The position numbers were made by a program, and so were the translations under genes. Below, piece by piece: positions 49,695 to 63,176 of a DNA stretch of 64,000 nt. Numbering within the stretch: position 1 is the stretch's first letter; each line of letters starts with the position of its first letter. The notes under the pieces are model-generated. The model worked only from the letters and a program-made list of their open reading frames with translations, did no database searches and was not told where the DNA came from. Source of the DNA: Nymphaea colorata (lineage: Eukaryota; Streptophyta; Magnoliopsida; Nymphaeales; Nymphaeaceae); assembly GCF_008831285.2 (NCBI RefSeq), contig NC_045149.1, positions 18,863,035 through 18,927,034 of the forward strand, written 5' to 3'.

Positions 49695-51305
49695 CTGAGA
49701 TAGCAAGAGCGGCGTTCTTTATGTTATTATGAAAAACCAATGGCAAAAGTCTGTTTCAAGGTTGATTTTATGAAGCTAATGCTCAGGATTTGAGATTTTA
49801 ACAAAAACCCTGGACTGTTTGCAAAAGTACGATATTGTCAAGAAAGTTATGTGCTGCACTTTTTTCGTGTACAACGCCGCCCGTAGCGTGATCGAATGCG
49901 GGCTTTTTGTTTTCAGCTAGTTACTTGCGTAACATCACCGCCTTTGTGGTTCCAATAACAAAATGCTTATGATGTACGAGGGACTAACACCACTTTGCTC
50001 TATAGCTCGACGAGGGCAAGTCGCGTGTTGATTCATATGCGGATTAATTTAGATACTGCCCTTTGCGAACTGCTACGAACGGTATGCCCGTATCCGAATA
50101 GCAAGCATGAAGCTATTCTTGTGCAGACTGACTTGAACTGCCTCTGTTTGTTCATCGGTTGTTTTATTGAGTTAGTATAGCCTGTTTCGGATTGTTTATA
50201 GCGTCTGTTCTACAATGACCTATCTACTTAGTACATGAAAAATTAGAGAGAGAGAGAGACCAGCGTGGATTAAGCAACACAAATTTCCCGATTAACGTGC
50301 TGACAGCAAAATAAGATCAGTGAGAGAGCACTTCGAATGAGAATCTCAACAAGCCGCTTTGCTAAGTAGAAACTCTATATTGGAACTTGTTAGGTGTTGG
50401 TCAAATATATGCCCTCATTGAATGAACACTCGACTACTTGAAAATGTCTTCTTCAATATTTGATCAATCGCTCTTTTACACGAATACAACGTAGGTGAAG
50501 GGTCCAACGGCAATAATCCCTACCAACATAGCAGAACTGGTTATCAACCAAATGGTTGCATATTTACATACATTAGCCTTTTGGATGGATCCTTAAATTT
50601 ACGGGTTTCTAAAGCAGCATACAATCTTTAGCGTGAAGCCTTCAAATAGCCGAAGTACAAGCATCGGCATAAGCTTATTCCGGCGTAAGTACAAGCATCG
50701 GCATAAGCTTATTCCGGCGTAAGTGCAAGGAGTAATGGCTACAAGCTACTGCAAGCTTTATGAAGATGTGAGTGTAAAAGGGGAGCCATCCCCCAGCTTC
50801 CTTTCCCCGGAAGAAGGTAGCGTGAAGGACAAACAAAGACAGCTCACGTACATATAGACGCACGGTAGGACGAGACAAGCCCATGACTGATTTTGCGAAA
50901 TGCTAGAAAAAGATTGGGCCGCTTCGGTCAGGATGAATGAATGTAATTATACTTTTTTCTACTTAAAAAAACATAATGACTGGTTATGAATTATGATGCA
51001 AACTCATGAATCTGATGCGCTTACATTGCCCCAGCCATGTATGCTGGAAAAGTTATGAGCTCCCACAAAATACATGTACCCCATAATGAATCGAGCTTTA
51101 GTAGTGTACTGACCAATTTAATTTTGTGTGTTTCTATGTCCTTTTGTCTGATTCATAAAATCTGCATTCGCTGGAGGCAACATAAGAAAGCAGGCATAAG
51201 CTTCCAGTTCCAATCTTGTACGGCGATGCCTGAACATAGGTGAGCCATATATGGCACTAATGAACAGATCTTTAAAGAACTGAAGCCATTTTTAACCAAG
51301 TTGAA
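49695..51305. other. Stretch with no recognised gene
   Basis: It would hold the upstream exons of the minus-strand exon if they are local, but none is evident. It contains a (GA)n run near 50243-50258 and a 34-bp tandem pair at 50653-50720. Confidence 0.4.
50653..50720. repeat. 34-bp perfect tandem duplication
   Basis: GTACAAGCATCGGCATAAGC followed by TTATTCCGGCGTAA occurs at 50655 and 50689. Confidence 0.92.
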
Positions 51306-51377
51306 GCTTCCATAGCATAGTGGTAGTGCGTTCGCTTCGTAAGCGAAAGGTCGCGAGTTCGATCCTCGCTGGGAGCT
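51306..51377 (+). tRNA. tRNA-Thr (anticodon CGU)
   Basis: A full cloverleaf can be drawn. The acceptor stem is GCTTCCA/TGGGAGC (one G-U pair), the D-arm region is TAGCATAGTGGTAGTGC (A box), and the anticodon stem TTCGC/GCGAA encloses loop TTCGTAA with anticodon CGT. The variable loop is AGGTC, and the T-arm GCGAG-TTCGATC-CTCGC contains the B box. It decodes ACG. No intron is present and CCA is not encoded, as expected for a nuclear gene. A T-rich stretch 20-25 nt downstream can serve as the Pol III terminator. Confidence 0.95.
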
Positions 51378-51742
51378 TCTGCTTTGTTAATAATATTTTC
51401 CTCCATTATCCAACTTTTCCTCATTATTTGTATTTATAAGCAACATTTCTTTCAAATAGCCTGAAAAAACTTTTCCTCGCAGATTTGTGCACCCGGAAAC
51501 ATTTTTACGCGACCAATCATACTTTTACGAAAGACTTATTTTTCTGTGTGAGAAAACTTTTCCTAATTAGATCTGTGGAAAGCAATTCGTTCGGATTCCG
51601 ATTCACGCCAATTTTCCAAAATATTTGCAAAAAAATGACCTGTCTTATAAAACACCCGTTTTCAGTTACCGCATCATCGTATTTGAATTTTATCCGCTAA
51701 AATGAAATTAACGGTTTACTCGTCCGAGCGCGGGGACTGCGT

Positions 51743-51751
51743 GGCGCGAAA
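51743..51751 (-). promoter_or_regulatory. E2F-like site in the NMNAT promoter
   Basis: GGCGCGAAA (TTTCGCGCC on the other strand) is a perfect match to the E2F consensus. It lies about 20 bp upstream of the NMNAT TATA box. Function is inferred only from the match. Confidence 0.4.
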
Positions 51752-51770
51752 CGTCCCTCCCTCCCTCCTT

Positions 51771-51777
51771 TATAAAG
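51771..51777 (+). promoter_or_regulatory. TATA box of NMNAT
   Basis: TATAAAG follows a CT-rich tract. Transcription would start near 51800. The 5'UTR is then split by a likely intron at 51899-52388 (CAAAG|GTGAAT ... CGTCAG|GGTCT), which ends six bases before the start codon. Confidence 0.6.
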
Positions 51778-52393
51778 GACGGTTATCAAAGCGACCGCCA
51801 AGAACGGGGGAGGGAGATAGGCGACTTTGGAATCAGAAGCTATAGAGTCTTTGGGATTCTTCCAGGGAGCCTATCTAGGGTTTCTTGTTTCGGCAAAGGT
51901 GAATTCCGGGAGCTTGTTCCATTACTTCAATATTTTCGCCGTTTTTTTTTTCTCGCGTCTGTCGATCGTGTTTTTCTTTCCACATTTCTGTGATCCTACT
52001 CCGTGCACCGCGAGTTTCCCATACGTCACCAATTTCGCGTTCGAATGGATCAATTCCGCTTCATTTCTTTATTTCATTCGGTACACATCGATCGAGGCTC
52101 TGTTTTAATCTGCATGGATTTCTTTTCCTTGCGTATGAGGCTCGTCCTTTTTGTCAGTTTTGATACTTCTTGAATCCCTGTACGGAGATCAGTTTCATAA
52201 GAGTTGTAGCGCTGTTGCTGTTTTGTCTTCTCCTTTCCCTAGCGGTAGTAGAGCTACAGCTACGAAGAAAGTTTGTCTGGTTAGATTTGTTTGCTGCCGA
52301 GGTTTTCCTTTCTTGTTCGTGTTTGCGTTGACTCTAATGTGTTCTGCTTTTCTTTTATCTTTTCATTTCATTTCCTTTTTCACGTCAGGGTCT

Positions 52394-55300
52394 ATGGATG
52401 TGCCGTTGCCCCTGCATAAACTTTCGTTGCCATACGCGGACGAAGCCGACCCAGTGTACGCCTCTCCAAGGTATGTTTGATTATTTACTCTCGGTTTGCA
52501 GCCTTCGGTTAGGATTCCGTTCCTCGTTTCTAAAGTAATGTATTTTTTACGACGACAATTTGGAGGGTTATTCGTTGGTTTCGATGAGTATCTTGATGTG
52601 CTTAGGGATTCCTGCATGAAATGGACACAGTAGTTTAGCCGCACTTCTCTGTTGTGGAAAATTTGTTGCTGATGTTCCAAACGCGAACTTGATGTGTTAC
52701 TGTTCTAGAACATAGAAGACTGCTAGTTGGACAAATTATCATCTTATGAGTTTTTGCTGACCTTTTTGGTCGATGTTCCAATACAAGCTACGGCGGTATG
52801 AAGTCTGAAGAGAAACTCTTGAATCATTGCAGTTTTGGCCCCGTCAAATGAAAATTATGAATGCCGGCTCTCACTATTATTCTCCTAGTGCAATTAGTGC
52901 ATTGGTCGGAACTTGGAATATTACTATATTGTCTCACAAGGACACCTATTAGGCATGCAGGATGAGACAGTATGTACTTCACAATGTAGCCTTCAGGCCC
53001 AACCAACTTTTGGATAATTGGATGTATCCAAACACTTCTCAAGAGCTTCCATTTTGACTAATGCTGCCAGTTATTGATCAAACAACATTCTTCAGTATAA
53101 AAAGAAATGTTCTGCATGATTGGGAAACATTTTATTCTTTTGTCCTTGACTTAACATTTTTATGCTTTGCTATGTAAGTTCATTGAGGATATTTGATAGC
53201 ACGGTGCTGACAGGAATTAGAAGTAAAGCTGAAAATGAAGGAAAAGAAAATTGAGATATGTCTGTGATTGTTGATATTGTAGTGGTTTTCAAAGATTAAT
53301 TTGACATGGGTGGTTTTGTTTTCTTGTTTAACATGTAGAATGCTAAATCAAATTGTTGAAGTTTCAGGAGTCAGGTCTTATCTTGGTTGCAATGGGATAT
53401 TGTACTTGGTTACATTATGAGTCTTCTTAATCCCTATTGAAGGGAAGCACATAGTGTGAGACAAGAATGTTTTGATTTCCATAAGAACACAATGATCATG
53501 TGCATATATCCAGAAAAAACACATTTTTGTAGGGTGTAGCTTACTGATGTTGTATGCATGTTCTTTTTTCCTTTTTCTTTTTTCTGTTTGGGGGGTGGGG
53601 TGTGACAATTGGACCTACTTGCACTTCAAACACATCGTAAGCATTTGATCTTGTGTTTCTATACTGGTCTCTCTAGTATGCATCATTAGTATTTCTTTCC
53701 CAGTAGTTCATGCTGTGCCAATGTAATGATGTGTTGTCACCTTCTGAATTTATATGCTTATGACTTGTATAATTATTTAAGTTTTCTACTTAGGGATTTT
53801 ACTGATAGAAAGTTCTATTCTTTCTCTGGTTTCCCATATTAAAAGTTTTGACATTGAGCAACATTTGTTCCTTGGTTACTAATTGAAATGAAATTCTTCT
53901 GCCTTTTGTTCTCACACTTCAGGGATCAAGTTGTTGTACTGGTATCAACTGGGAGTTTTAACCCTCCAACCTACATGCATTTGCGCATGTTTGGTAAGTT
54001 GAAATAGTGTTTTTGTCTTGGTTTATCTAAACAATAAATTCACTAGTATAGACACTTGGATTGTAGGCTTGCAAATGTGCTTCTTTTTACTATTGAGCAC
54101 CACAAAAACAAAAAGGGAACCCTTTACCTTGTTCGCCTTCTTGCTGTTGTTGCAGCTCATCTTTTTTCTTTCGTGAAATGCTAAGTCACTTGAGTGCATG
54201 CGTTAGGCACCAACACGCGCGTAGACGCAACACACGTGTGGGTGCAGGTGTGGATTCGCTTCCGACGCGGCTCCAGCCGAGTCCAGTGCGGTCAGCTGCA
54301 CAAGTCTAAGTTTGTTCATTGCACCCGACTCATGTCAACAACGAGTCGGTGTGGTCAGCATGCGTGGAGAACAATCCTGTCCTCTTTTTTAACTTACGTT
54401 TGAAGTTTTAAAAGGCTCACGTGTTTAGGGTTTAACCCTTTCACACATGGACAGTGACCACCTCCCTCCTCCGTCTTCAACTGCCGAGTGTCCTACTTCT
54501 GGAGAGTAGTAGATTTTTCCGGCGGTGAGCCCTCCTCCATTCAATGGGACCTTAGGCATTCGACGAAGACCGGCGGGCATGGCGGTGTGCATTAAATCAC
54601 AGAAAATGCGTTTTATTCGAAAAAAACGCGTATAAAACGTGAAAAACAAGTCAGCCGCATAAAATGTGTAAAAAACGTGTTAAAGAAAACGCCCAAAAAT
54701 AAAACACGTGAAAAAATGGGTATAATACGGGTATTATACGTGCATAATGCAGGTATTATACACGTTTTCCTGTTTTTTTCGTATTTTTTAATTAATTTTG
54801 TATTTTTTTTATAATTCTCAGGATTTATTAAATGTTTTAAATTTTTTAAAAATTTGCGGAGATTTTCTCAATATATACAACTTTGCCGTATTATACCCAA
54901 GAAATTCCTCGCTGTATAATATTCATACACGTTTGTTGTGACAAGGGGTCCAAGCCATGCTTTTTCTGTTGAGGAATGTTGTTCTTAGTTATATGTCAGT
55001 TATTAGTTAATCCCACACAACCTTTTTGTTTTACAGTTTTACTTTTTAATTTTACCGAATGCTGGTTTTAGTTTTTGTTTTACAATTATCAATCTCTCAT
55101 TGCTTGCTGCAAGAATTATCTAGCAGCCGTGTGCAATACACTGTCTGCACATGTAGGAAACTAGGTAGACTGGAAAAGTATATGATGATGCATGGCTGCA
55201 TTTTTTAGTATTTGACATATTTTTATGATTATATTTATTGATTAGATCTTCAAAAGCATTATATATATATATATATCCGCTCCAGCATTGATTTTTTTTT

Positions 55301-58300
55301 GGGATTTGGCGCATCCCGCTCCCCGCACTCAGGTGACATAGATGAAATGTTCATGTTGTCTCCAACTTCCCTCTGCTTAACATTTATTGGTCCTCCAAAT
55401 TTTACAGCTCTTTTTGTTTCAACATTCACATTCAGCTGTACTTAGAAAAAAATCCTTATGTCAAAGGCATTACCTGAATAAATTTGTAAACATCAAGAAA
55501 TCTTTTACAAGCAAGTTTGTTCCTTTAATTCCAGTCCTATTACCAAGACTTGAATTGGTGCATACATGTTCCCTTGAATTATTAATGGGTTGTGTCCTTT
55601 CTTTCCAAATTTTGTTTATCAGAAGATGGAGTCTCTTGAACTGTTTATCTATGCAAGTCTATATTATATATATTTAGTTACAACAAACTACTGCTATTTT
55701 CAGTAAATTTCCTCATAAACTCCGTGTATGTGCAGAACTAGCGAAGGATGCACTGAATTCCAGAGGATTTTTTGTTATTGGTGGATATATGTCACCTGTA
55801 AATGACACATATGGTAAAAAGGTGCACATCATTTGTTGTTACATTACATTAGTAAGAAAAAAAATGCAGTTGCCTAAATTGTATAGTTATTTGCATATGA
55901 TTGTTCATTGTTGATGATGGATGAGGAAATGCAGGTGATTCACCTGCAATTACATTGATACCCAATTTATTTGAAATTTTGAATGAATGTATATACATTT
56001 CTAACCAGGTCCCATAATTCATGAATAGCACTTTTCATATAAGAATATTTCGAACTTCAGCATCTTGACTGTTTGTCAAAGTCTACTTCGGTTACTTAAA
56101 CCGTGGTTTGTTTTGTAGTAATTACATTTTACATAAGTAGCTCTCAGTGATATCTCATATTTTGTAAAGTTGAAATGAAGTTTCAGTATATTTGGTTACA
56201 GGTTCACGTGCCTCAAAAGCCAATACAGTCCAGGACAGTGTGGGTCATGTGGAGTTTAAACTTTAAAGTTGCATAATACTTTAGAACCCTCATCTTTTTG
56301 CTTAAAGTGTTATTCTACTGTTTCATTTTCTCTGGGCTAACCATGAAAACATGTCTGAGCTGAACTGTAGGATAAGAAAACATGCCCAGAAATTGTTGCG
56401 TAATTTATGGTGTCAGACTGTCAGCATATGTTTTGAGTTCCATACTTAAAGCTTTTGTGTCTGTTAATTTAAGTTGCATGTTTTTCCTTCAGATTTCTTG
56501 ATGGGAGTTGCATCTCCTGTTGAATGAGAAAAAAAAACATATAATAAACTTTGGAAGATTTCCACATTTTGTGGTAATGAATTAGGACCTTTGGAAAAGA
56601 TAATCCATCAAGTATTACTTTTGAATCTTGGTATGGTTGCCTAACAATGACACTTATCCAATCTTAGGGACTCGTTTCTGCACAGCATAGGATTCACTTG
56701 TGTGAGCTGGCCTGCAAGAGTTCATCATTCATAATGGTTGACTCATGGGAGGTAACGTTTTCACCCCTGGTTAAAATCTTGGATAACTGAGGTGGCATAT
56801 AAGTGATCTCACAAACATGCACATGCAAACATGCATACACATTTCATTATAGCCAAAGATAGAGTTGTTTGCGTCCCGGAACATTTACTGGGAATCCCTT
56901 TTTGTATTAGTTACTCTACTCCTGAAGTAATGTTCATGTATTGTTTTTTATCTTTAATTAATTTTGTTTTCTTCCACTGGAGGCAATCGTTTATGCATGT
57001 CATCTGATGTGGTGTAAATATAAATGCATCTCCATTTCTTCTTCTTATATCCTCAAGCATACTAAAGTTTGCTTATAAGTAATTTTTGGATGGATTTTTT
57101 TTCTATTTTTGTTGTGCTTTTTTAACTTTACAGTCTTTACTAGAGTCACACCTACTGTATGGTTGTTTAAGGTACTATTCTTAAATCATATCTGTGGAAT
57201 GGTTGAGAAACCCATAATCAAAGTTGGATTGGTTGACTATTGGGTCATAGATCAGTTGGTTGACTATAGGAGACTCATCCAGGTTAGGTTGTCAAGTACA
57301 ATCAGAGGTGCTATGAAATTGCAAATAAGTATGAAGAGGTGTTCATGAGACAGAATGCACATAAAGCTAATCAACTAAGAAAAAGCAACAAATTGGCACA
57401 TACAAAAGGTTGATGAACTAGATCTTTTCTGCTGGATGCTCTGTTTAACAAAAACAAAAAATAGAGACCTGCTCTGCAACCCACAAAGAGAGGAGGAAAG
57501 AAAGAGGCCTCTGAGCCTCTCCCCTTGGCTTTTTGGCTCTAGTAACCCTTTCTTTTGGGGGTTGCCACCATGTTGAGGACAGACTTTGAACAGTGTGACA
57601 AGTTCCTAGACGATCCATGTCGACTTGGCAATCTGGGCTGACAACTATTGTTTTGGCTACTAGTTCAAATCATGTCATAAATTTTTGTTACAGTACATAC
57701 AAAATTTATGATGAATGACTAGTTTGAATGCTGTTTGATCCTCATCCCTCAAAGTAGTTACTGCCATACTGGACCATATCCTTGCATATAGAAAAGTGAG
57801 TGGACTCAGTGGAGTAAAGATGTGGGTATGAGAGTGGTCTATACCCATTTTTGTGTGCAATTCTAGTTTCAGCCAAAAAAGATAATATATTAGTATTACA
57901 CTAAGATTCATGCATGATTGAGGATGGATGTGGATTGGGCATACTTTCACCTGTTTTTGGTCAGATATTAGAATTAGACCCAAACTTCGTGATATAGACA
58001 GAGGCCAGGTGTAGGCATGCAAATTATTTTGAATCCATTTATTCTGACTTGACTTGGGATGCATATCTTGTTAGTTTTTATAGTTCAGTGCCTCAGTTCA
58101 TCTATTGTTTTTCCAAAAATGATGTATTTTTAGTATTTTCCATGATCTGCCTTTTCTTATTTGCAAATATGAATGTTTCTTGGTACTCAATTTTATCTGC
58201 TTTTGCTGCAGGCACAACAAAGCAGCTACCAGCGTACATTGACAGTTTTGGGCAGAATCCAGAGATCCCTGGTTGACAGCGAATTGATTCCCAAAGGTCT

Positions 58301-61017
58301 GTTGTCTACATGCATTTGTTTCATGGGTTTATGCAGGTCTATATGTGTTGCTATGCATGTATTTGGCATGCACTTCTATGTTTTCAATTTTTGAAATTTA
58401 TAACTCGTAAAAGCCTCTTGTTTATGTGTTGCTATACGTATATTGCTGCGATGCCCTCTTGTGAGAATTTTTGTAATTGGTTTCCCTATCATTCTAAATC
58501 AAATCAGTGAAGATTCTAAAAGAATGATAACACGTTTTCTTTGCTGCAATTAACTCATGTTCCCAGCAATCATCAAATCCTATCCTAATATTTGTGGAAA
58601 TGACATCACAGTGTCTTGAGTCCTTCATTATTGAAAAGAGTGTTAACCCATCTTTTGAATTCAAAGGACAGGAATTTTGGTGTATCATCCCTCGTTAATC
58701 TAATGCTGATGTAATTTGCTGCCAAAATTGATTATTTAATTTGGACACAATTTGCTGTCGCTGGGTGTTCTTATAGAATGGGTCTAGATACTCTGTTGTT
58801 TTCTGAATTATTCATATTTTTGACCAAAAAATCTGGTGCTTTTTCAGAATATCATTTGCTGTAGTTTTGTTATTCGTTACTAACTTTTCGTATGATAGCA
58901 CAGACTTCTGAGCAGACCATTATAAATTTTTGTGTTTGCATGTAGAGTCTCTCAAGGTCATGCTTTTGTGTGGTTCTGATTTACTTGAATCTTTTAGCAT
59001 CCCTGGAGCTTGGATTCGTGATCAGGTAAAATGATCTATAATTCTATGTTACAACAATTTATTGATAGGAATAAAAAGCACCTCTGCACTGAAAAGGGTA
59101 AAATGAAAAGATATGTGTTGGTAATACCAACTCTCCCAAAACTTTTTAATTCCCCTTTCATGCATTGTGTAAAATCATCAGCATTACTAGGTAAAGTGGT
59201 TTATTTTCAAATCAATTTAACAGTTGATCCTTAGGTCTGTGTCTAGAGGATCATGCTAGCATTAGGTGAAGATGAGAAAATGAAGTTCTGTCATTTTGAG
59301 CAAGAATTCCTGTTGGCCAGTATGTTATTTTATTAAAATGTTTACCTTGTTAGAAATACTTGACATTATTTGTCCATACAATAATCTTCAGTTTTTCTAG
59401 TTATTTTAATTATGCTTTTGGTCATCAAAAGTTGCTATTTGAGAAAGGAATTTTATTTTTAAATTTCAGGTCAGGATAATCTGTAGAGATTTTGGAGTTG
59501 TAAGTATTCGTCGGGAAGGAAAAGATGTTGAAAAGATTATAGCCAAAGACGACATCTTGCATGAAAATAAGGTAATGTTTTGACCGAGACTCTTTTGTTA
59601 AGGATGTAAACAGGTCAGTTTTGGGTAAGTAGTAGCATGTTGAGTGGTTGGTAGATGACGCTGGAAGGAATTAGGCTGGAAATTGAACACATTTGCAGGT
59701 CAATGAAACTTGTTTGGGTTACTTTTTCAAGGCCAGTTGGTGGAAAGTGAATACAGAAGAATCACTGGTTAATGGTGGACAATATGTCACTGCACGTAAA
59801 AATGGTATTAACGTGGGAAGTGTTGGTTAAATATATGGAAACGGAAGTTTATACTTGAAGCTTCACCATCTGCTAGTTTCTTGGGCAATTTCTATGAAGT
59901 GGTTTCAACATTCTATCAAGTTTGGAGTTTAAGTTTGACTATAGAAACTGTTCTTGATGTTTCTGAATGATTTATCCTGTGAAACTATTTGCTTAGGATC
60001 AGAAAGAATAAATTAACTTAACTCTTTGATTATTAGGTTATAGAAAGCTCACCTGGAAGGTTTAGGTGATCTGGTAGTCTCTTTTCTTAAGTAACTTTCG
60101 TGGCGTTGCCTTTTCCAGGATAACATAGTTGTTGTTGATGAGCTGGTGCCCAACCATATAAGTTCAACAAGAATTAGGTAAGTCTCTTTCTGGCAATGCA
60201 ACTCAATTTCTCAACTATAAAATATGTCTGTATCTAGAAATAAACAGAACCATAATTGGAGAAAAAGTAAAACTTTGTCCTCTCACTTTATTGCATCTCA
60301 TATGCCCCTCGGAGCTGCACTGGTTGTTGTAGTAGTGGATCTGGCCTTTTTAATGCTTGGTGCTCAAAAGAAATGCTGATAATTGAAATTACACCCTCTC
60401 ATCAAAGTCCACACAATAACAGGGAGTCCATGTTGTTTACTGAGTTTTCATAGTCATTATTTTTTCGGGTGGGTGAGAGGATTACAATTCACTGCCTGAA
60501 AAAGAGGACCGAAGCCCCTCTGGGTCCAAAATTGCATCACAGCCCGAGCATCTCACTGGTGCATTATCAACTGAATGTCACTGTCCACCCTTAAGACCCA
60601 GGTGGGAGTCGAAGATTCGAAACAAAGGTGCAGCCTTCCGGTGCACCGTCATCCGACCAGCCGTGCTATGCCCCTTGAGGATTTGATAGTCATTATTCTA
60701 GTATTGGGGTTGCACACCATAAATCTCATATATTCTGTGGATTTTGTAGTCACAATCCCCATTGTCCTCATCCTAGGGAGAGCAAAGCTCCCTTTGTTTA
60801 TCTTACAGTTCTGAGTTTTGGGCACAGGGTCTTGCTTTTTCTGTATATAGGTGTGCCAGTAATCCTCTAGTTTTTGACATACTTTGGGCATTTTATAATA
60901 TGCAGGGAGTGCATAGCACGAGGACTCTCTGTAAAATATTTGACGGCAGATGAAGTAATCGACTACATTCACCAGCATCAGCTTTATGCAAATACAGAAG
61001 AAAAGCAAACACAATAA
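52394..61017 (+). CDS. NMNAT: Nicotinamide/nicotinate mononucleotide adenylyltransferase
   Basis: NMNAT joins ATP with nicotinate or nicotinamide mononucleotide to form NaAD or NAD, the step shared by de novo and salvage NAD synthesis. My model has nine coding exons: 52394-52470, 53923-53993, 55736-55821, 56668-56751, 58212-58296, 58946-59025, 59470-59571, 60119-60177 and 60906-61017 (251 aa, slightly longer than the ~240 aa Arabidopsis protein). All introns are GT-AG and in phase. Residues 36-45 (GSFNPPTYMH) form the GxFxPx(H/T)xxH nucleotidyltransferase motif. GGYMSPVNDTYGKKGL, the LLCGSDLLESF region and ISSTRIR (209-215, the ISxTxxR motif) complete the active site. No organelle presequence is evident, so a cytosolic or nuclear location is likely. 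Intron 8 carries a SINE, and intron 2 (1.7 kb) contains foreign-looking AT-rich sequence. Confidence 0.95.
54180..54910. repeat. Repeat-like insertion in NMNAT intron 2
   Basis: This part of the intron switches abruptly to GC-richer sequence with CACGCGCG, ACACACGTGTGGGTGCAGGT and TCCGACGCGGCTCC words. It then turns into a block of AAAACG/CGTGAAAA motifs. A 9-bp perfect inverted repeat GTATAATAC/GTATTATAC (54720-54739) is embedded. I infer a degenerate transposable element; the borders are approximate. Confidence 0.35.
55260..55276. repeat. (TA)n microsatellite in NMNAT intron 2
   Basis: A short pure TA run. Confidence 0.85.
60442..60697 (-). mobile_element. tRNA-derived SINE in NMNAT intron 8, with target site duplication
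   Basis: The element runs from 60676 down to 60462 (about 215 bp) on the minus strand. It starts AAGGGGCATAGCACGGCTGG, with A box TAGCACGGCTGG at 60657-60668. A B box (GTTTCGAATCTTC, 60611-60623) follows 33 nt later, the spacing of a tRNA gene. The 3' end is ...CACCCGAAAA. Flanks GAGTTTTCATAGTCATTATT (60442-60461) and the near-identical copy at 60677-60697 form an imperfect ~20-bp target duplication. These are the hallmarks of a Pol III SINE mobilised by a LINE. Confidence 0.8.
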
Positions 61018-63124
61018 AACAAGGTATTTTGTTTATTTGGAAATTCTCTCGCCAGGCATGTCTGGTCCACACCTTAAGGTTCTCACATGCCAGGTTCCTG
61101 CACGAGCTCTCCATGGTCCCAAGATATGCATTCTGCAGAGCTAATGCATGGAACTAATTCATTATTTTATTTGGTAATTTTAAATTGTTTGTGGCAGGCG
61201 TCTCCCTCCCCTCCACCAACGCTCAGATGACTTTTCTCCGCTCAGCTTCAGTAATGCAGTTGGTTCAGGTCGAAACCTGATCTGACTTGCTTTGTTTATT
61301 TACTAGCCTCAACTGCCACAGCGTGATTATTTGCAACGATTGAAAGGTCAAGTGTTGTATCCCTTATTCCATGGACAAAGCTCGACTGGCTGTGGATCTA
61401 CCAACTAGCATTAAGAACAAAGGTTTGTGCATTCAAACAGTTAATTATCTTAGACGTGCTACATAATTTAGCATGTCGAACAACTTAAAATTAGGAGTGA
61501 GAAGAAAAGCATTTCCGAGTTCTGAAAGCAAATGATGTTTTAGATTGGAATTTAACCTGGTACCAGGTAAATCTGAATTGCTATGTGCGGCTAATGCAAG
61601 CTCTGAGCTGAATGGGCTTTATACAGAAATGAGGGAACCAACCAAGCAACAAGCTTGCGTTGATTTGCTGCGATACTTAACAGCCTCTTCAGTCCAATCC
61701 ATGTGCTGCAGGAATTTCCTCGTGCCTGATTGCCTTCGTTTTCATTTCTGACAATGGCTTATTTGCGTGACTTGGGGAGCAGATAATAGGGAGGACATTG
61801 GTGTTTGAATGCTATCTCTGGTTTATATCGTAGCAAAGGGGAACGGGTCGGTCAGGTGCTTTTGTTGTCGGGTCGAAACCAAGTCCCGTGCATAGCTAAA
61901 TGCTTATTCTTCTTTACCAGATTCGACGCGCACCTTCAACTTGCCTTCTGCGTGCATGGATGGCTGGAAGTAATTAGTGGTCTGCAGGTGCAAAAGTAAG
62001 CCTGAATTTTTAATTCATGTCTCTCAATGGATATAAGATACTATCAATCCGTGATGGATACGGGATGCTTTTGTTCTTGAGGATGGGCTGATGCACGGCC
62101 AGGGCCTATTCCATTTGGTAAATTCCCGCTGCCTCTTGGTGTGTTGTGCAGGCAATGGAGCAGTGAGCAATAAAGGAATCATTTAGCTGGTGCTGACATG
62201 TCTTAACAGGGAAATATTCATGCTAGATATGTCTCTATAGCCCATTTTAACTATATTCTTGTGAAAAATCATGGTTCTGCAAAATAATGAATGAATGTGC
62301 TTCGTAGCTGTTGAGCAATGAAAATTGTTGTCTTCGTTTCGGGTCGAGGGTTATCTATAGAGAGAGGGAGAGAGAGAGAGAGATTCTAGGGAAATCTCAA
62401 CGCACGGCTAGCTTGACCAGTTCTTCATTTTCAATGCGTTCAAATTTGTTTTCTCATATTCCTGAAGCAGCTAAATTGACCCCTCTTTTTTTTCCATTCC
62501 CAATGGACTCGTGATAGTTCCCGCCTAAGTTTGAATGGTAGAACACTCGTATCTTTCCCCTTCCTGGGTAGCCTTTTCACCTAAAACAGAAACCAATGCT
62601 TCATTTGCGAGCCTATGAGATATCCCTTTCCCATGGTTCATAAACTAATGTTCAACCTCATGTATAATTGGGCCAAAAACCAATTTGCATCTATCTCCTT
62701 CCTATGGGTGTCAATCGATATTTTACAAGTGTAGGCGGCATGGGAAAGTAAACCCAAAAAAGAAAGAAAGGGAGAGGAAAAACAAGAAGGAACGTTACGT
62801 TCTGCAGGATGATGGACTTTATCTGGAGTTCCTTATTTGCCAATCTTCAGAAAGTTTATATCGCATATACATGTTGTTGTTAATTTATGTGGTTTTGGGC
62901 TCATATTAGTGGTAAAATGTATTGGTTTTAAAGGGCGTAGCATATCTGGTTGGGTAGTGGGTGCATAGAAGGTAAGTTGCCTCTTTGATTCATAATCTTT
63001 GATTCATAAGTGTCACTCCCTTGGATCGTAAAAGATGGGAGGTACCCCACCCAGGTCTCGATATAGCCCAAGACCCTGGAGGTAGGGAGAATTGGGGGTG
63101 GAGGGGGTTGGGGGGCTTGGGTCT

Positions 63125-63176
63125 TTTTCGACGGTGGGTTGTTAACCTTTTTTCGACGGTGGGTTGTTAACCTTTT
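63125..63176. repeat. 25-bp perfect tandem duplication
   Basis: TTTTCGACGGTGGGTTGTTA plus ACCTT occurs twice, with CGACGG at 63129 and 63154. Confidence 0.9.
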
